A DNA stretch of 64,000 bases from Mariprofundus ferrooxydans PV-1. GTDB taxonomy: Bacteria; Pseudomonadota; Zetaproteobacteria; Mariprofundales; Mariprofundaceae. Position numbers and translations under genes: made by a program. How positions within the stretch are numbered: position 1 is the stretch's first letter; every line of letters starts with the position of its first letter. Below the pieces are notes generated by a model. It searched no databases. It saw only the letters and a list, made by a program, of their open reading frames with translations, and was not told the origin of the DNA. Shown here in pieces: positions 63,391 through 64,000 of the stretch. The stretch covers positions 628,887-692,886 of the forward strand of contig NZ_DS022295.1 in NCBI RefSeq assembly GCF_000153765.1. Reading direction: 5' to 3'.

Positions 63391-64000
63391 ATGTCAGATA
63401 TTTCCCGTTCCATGAATGATTTTGAACAGGCACAGAAGCTGTTGCCTGGCGGCGTCAATTCACCGGTACGTGCATTCAAGTCGGTCGGAGGTACGCCACG
63501 ATTTTTTGCCAGAGCTGCCGGCGCCTACGTCTGGGATGTGGATGATAACCGTTATATCGACTACGTCGGCTCATGGGGGCCGATGATTCTCGGCCACACC
63601 CATCCGGATGTTGTCAAAGGCGTGCAGGAAACTGCAGCGCTCGGCATGAGCTTCGGCGCACCGTGTGAGCTGGAGATCGATCTGGCCCGACTGGTGATTG
63701 ATATGGTGCCATCCATTGAGGTGGTTCGTTTTGTAAACTCAGGTTCAGAAGCAACGATGAGCGCCCTGCGTCTGGCGCGCGGCTTCACCGGCCGGGATAA
63801 ATTCATCAAATTTGACGGTGGTTATCACGGCCATGCTGACGGATTTCTGGTCAAGGCCGGTTCCGGTGCTGCCACCTTCGGCGAGCCTGACTCCGCCGGC
63901 GTCCCGGCAGACTATGCCAAGCTTACCCTGACCGCGCCGTTCAACGACATTGAAGCGGTCAAGAGCCTGTTCGCACAAAACAAAGGCGAAATCGCCTGCA
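63391..64000 (+). CDS. hemL: Glutamate-1-semialdehyde 2,1-aminomutase (3' end outside window)
   Basis: 203 residues seen before the right edge. TAAGGATCTACA precedes the ATG. The N-terminus is diagnostic: [24 protein letters not shown], then [39 protein letters not shown] and [14 protein letters not shown]. It makes 5-aminolevulinate for heme, in keeping with the heavy cytochrome demand in this genome. The Schiff-base lysine lies beyond the window. Confidence 0.97.
   Translation, partial: MSDISRSMNDFEQAQKLLPGGVNSPVRAFKSVGGTPRFFARAAGAYVWDVDDNRYIDYVGSWGPMILGHTHPDVVKGVQETAALGMSFGAPCELEIDLARLVIDMVPSIEVVRFVNSGSEATMSALRLARGFTGRDKFIKFDGGYHGHADGFLVKAGSGAATFGEPDSAGVPADYAKLTLTAPFNDIEAVKSLFAQNKGEIAC

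Noticed and set aside
1-64000. tRNA, rRNA or known riboswitches
   Set aside because: None could be recognised in any intergenic gap by reading; a covariance-model scan would be needed to exclude small RNAs.

Overview
The window is a gene-dense stretch of a proteobacterial chromosome. Gene order and protein style are those of a Gram-negative respiratory bacterium: TatABC, a three-subunit cytochrome bc1 complex, a complete Alternative Complex III (ActABCDEF), an Sdh operon of beta/gamma type, many c-type cytochromes, and a lepA-lepB-rnc-era-recO-pdxJ-acpS block. The combination of bc1 with Alternative Complex III and abundant cytochromes would fit a neutrophilic iron-oxidising zetaproteobacterium (Mariprofundus-like). 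This is an inference from gene content; no rRNA or tRNA gene lies in the window to confirm it.

Layout. (1) 1-4.5 kb: the 3' part of a sigma-70-family factor with a zinc-finger anti-sigma, then a leftward unit of two periplasmic TolB-like beta-propeller proteins and a class III nucleotide cyclase, preceded by a perfect CRP-consensus palindrome. (2) 4.5-14 kb: hexose and storage-sugar metabolism (pgi, glgA, ROK glucokinase, GH130 phosphorylase, a GPH-type sugar symporter carrying a large extra periplasmic domain), interrupted by slyD, a GST and apaG, and by a small transposon-like element at 8737-9151 with terminal inverted repeats and a 10-bp target duplication. (3) 14-20.3 kb: recJ, an rpfE-like gene, and the thrC-hom-aminotransferase amino-acid operon. 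(4) 20.3-31.2 kb: a triheme cytochrome, a second partial copy of the transposon-like sequence, an SDR/RDD/37-residue membrane-protein unit, the bc1 operon with a duplicated-domain diheme cytochrome, a polyferredoxin, tatABC and a DUF3422 gene.

(5) 31.2-35.6 kb is an AT-rich accessory island: a NACHT-type STAND NTPase with pentapeptide-like repeats, a small two-helix membrane protein resembling phage superinfection-exclusion SieB, and an unrecognised 213-residue protein, separated by degenerate palindromic repeats. This is the best candidate in the window for a poorly described (defence) system. (6) 35.6-43.3 kb is the act operon ending in a strong terminator. ActB is split into two genes, and its large subunit keeps a cysteine motif.

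(7) 43.3-50.8 kb: rpe, a lipoprotein that fuses DUF1573 to a diheme cytochrome, sdhE, sdhBADC, the NAD(P)HX repair enzyme and a VanZ-like gene. (8) 51-55 kb: a stand-alone receiver domain overlapping a PAS-GAF-PAS-GGDEF-EAL c-di-GMP enzyme. (9) 54.8-61.3 kb: the leftward acpS/pdxJ/recO/era/rnc/DUF4845/lepB/lepA block. (10) 61.3-64 kb: a SPOR-domain envelope protein and the 5' part of hemL.

Functionally the window is dominated by the quinol-to-cytochrome-c section of the respiratory chain: Sdh feeds the quinone pool, two alternative quinol:cytochrome c oxidoreductases drain it, several soluble cytochromes are available as carriers, and the Tat system needed to export the Rieske protein and ActB1 is encoded next to the bc1 genes.
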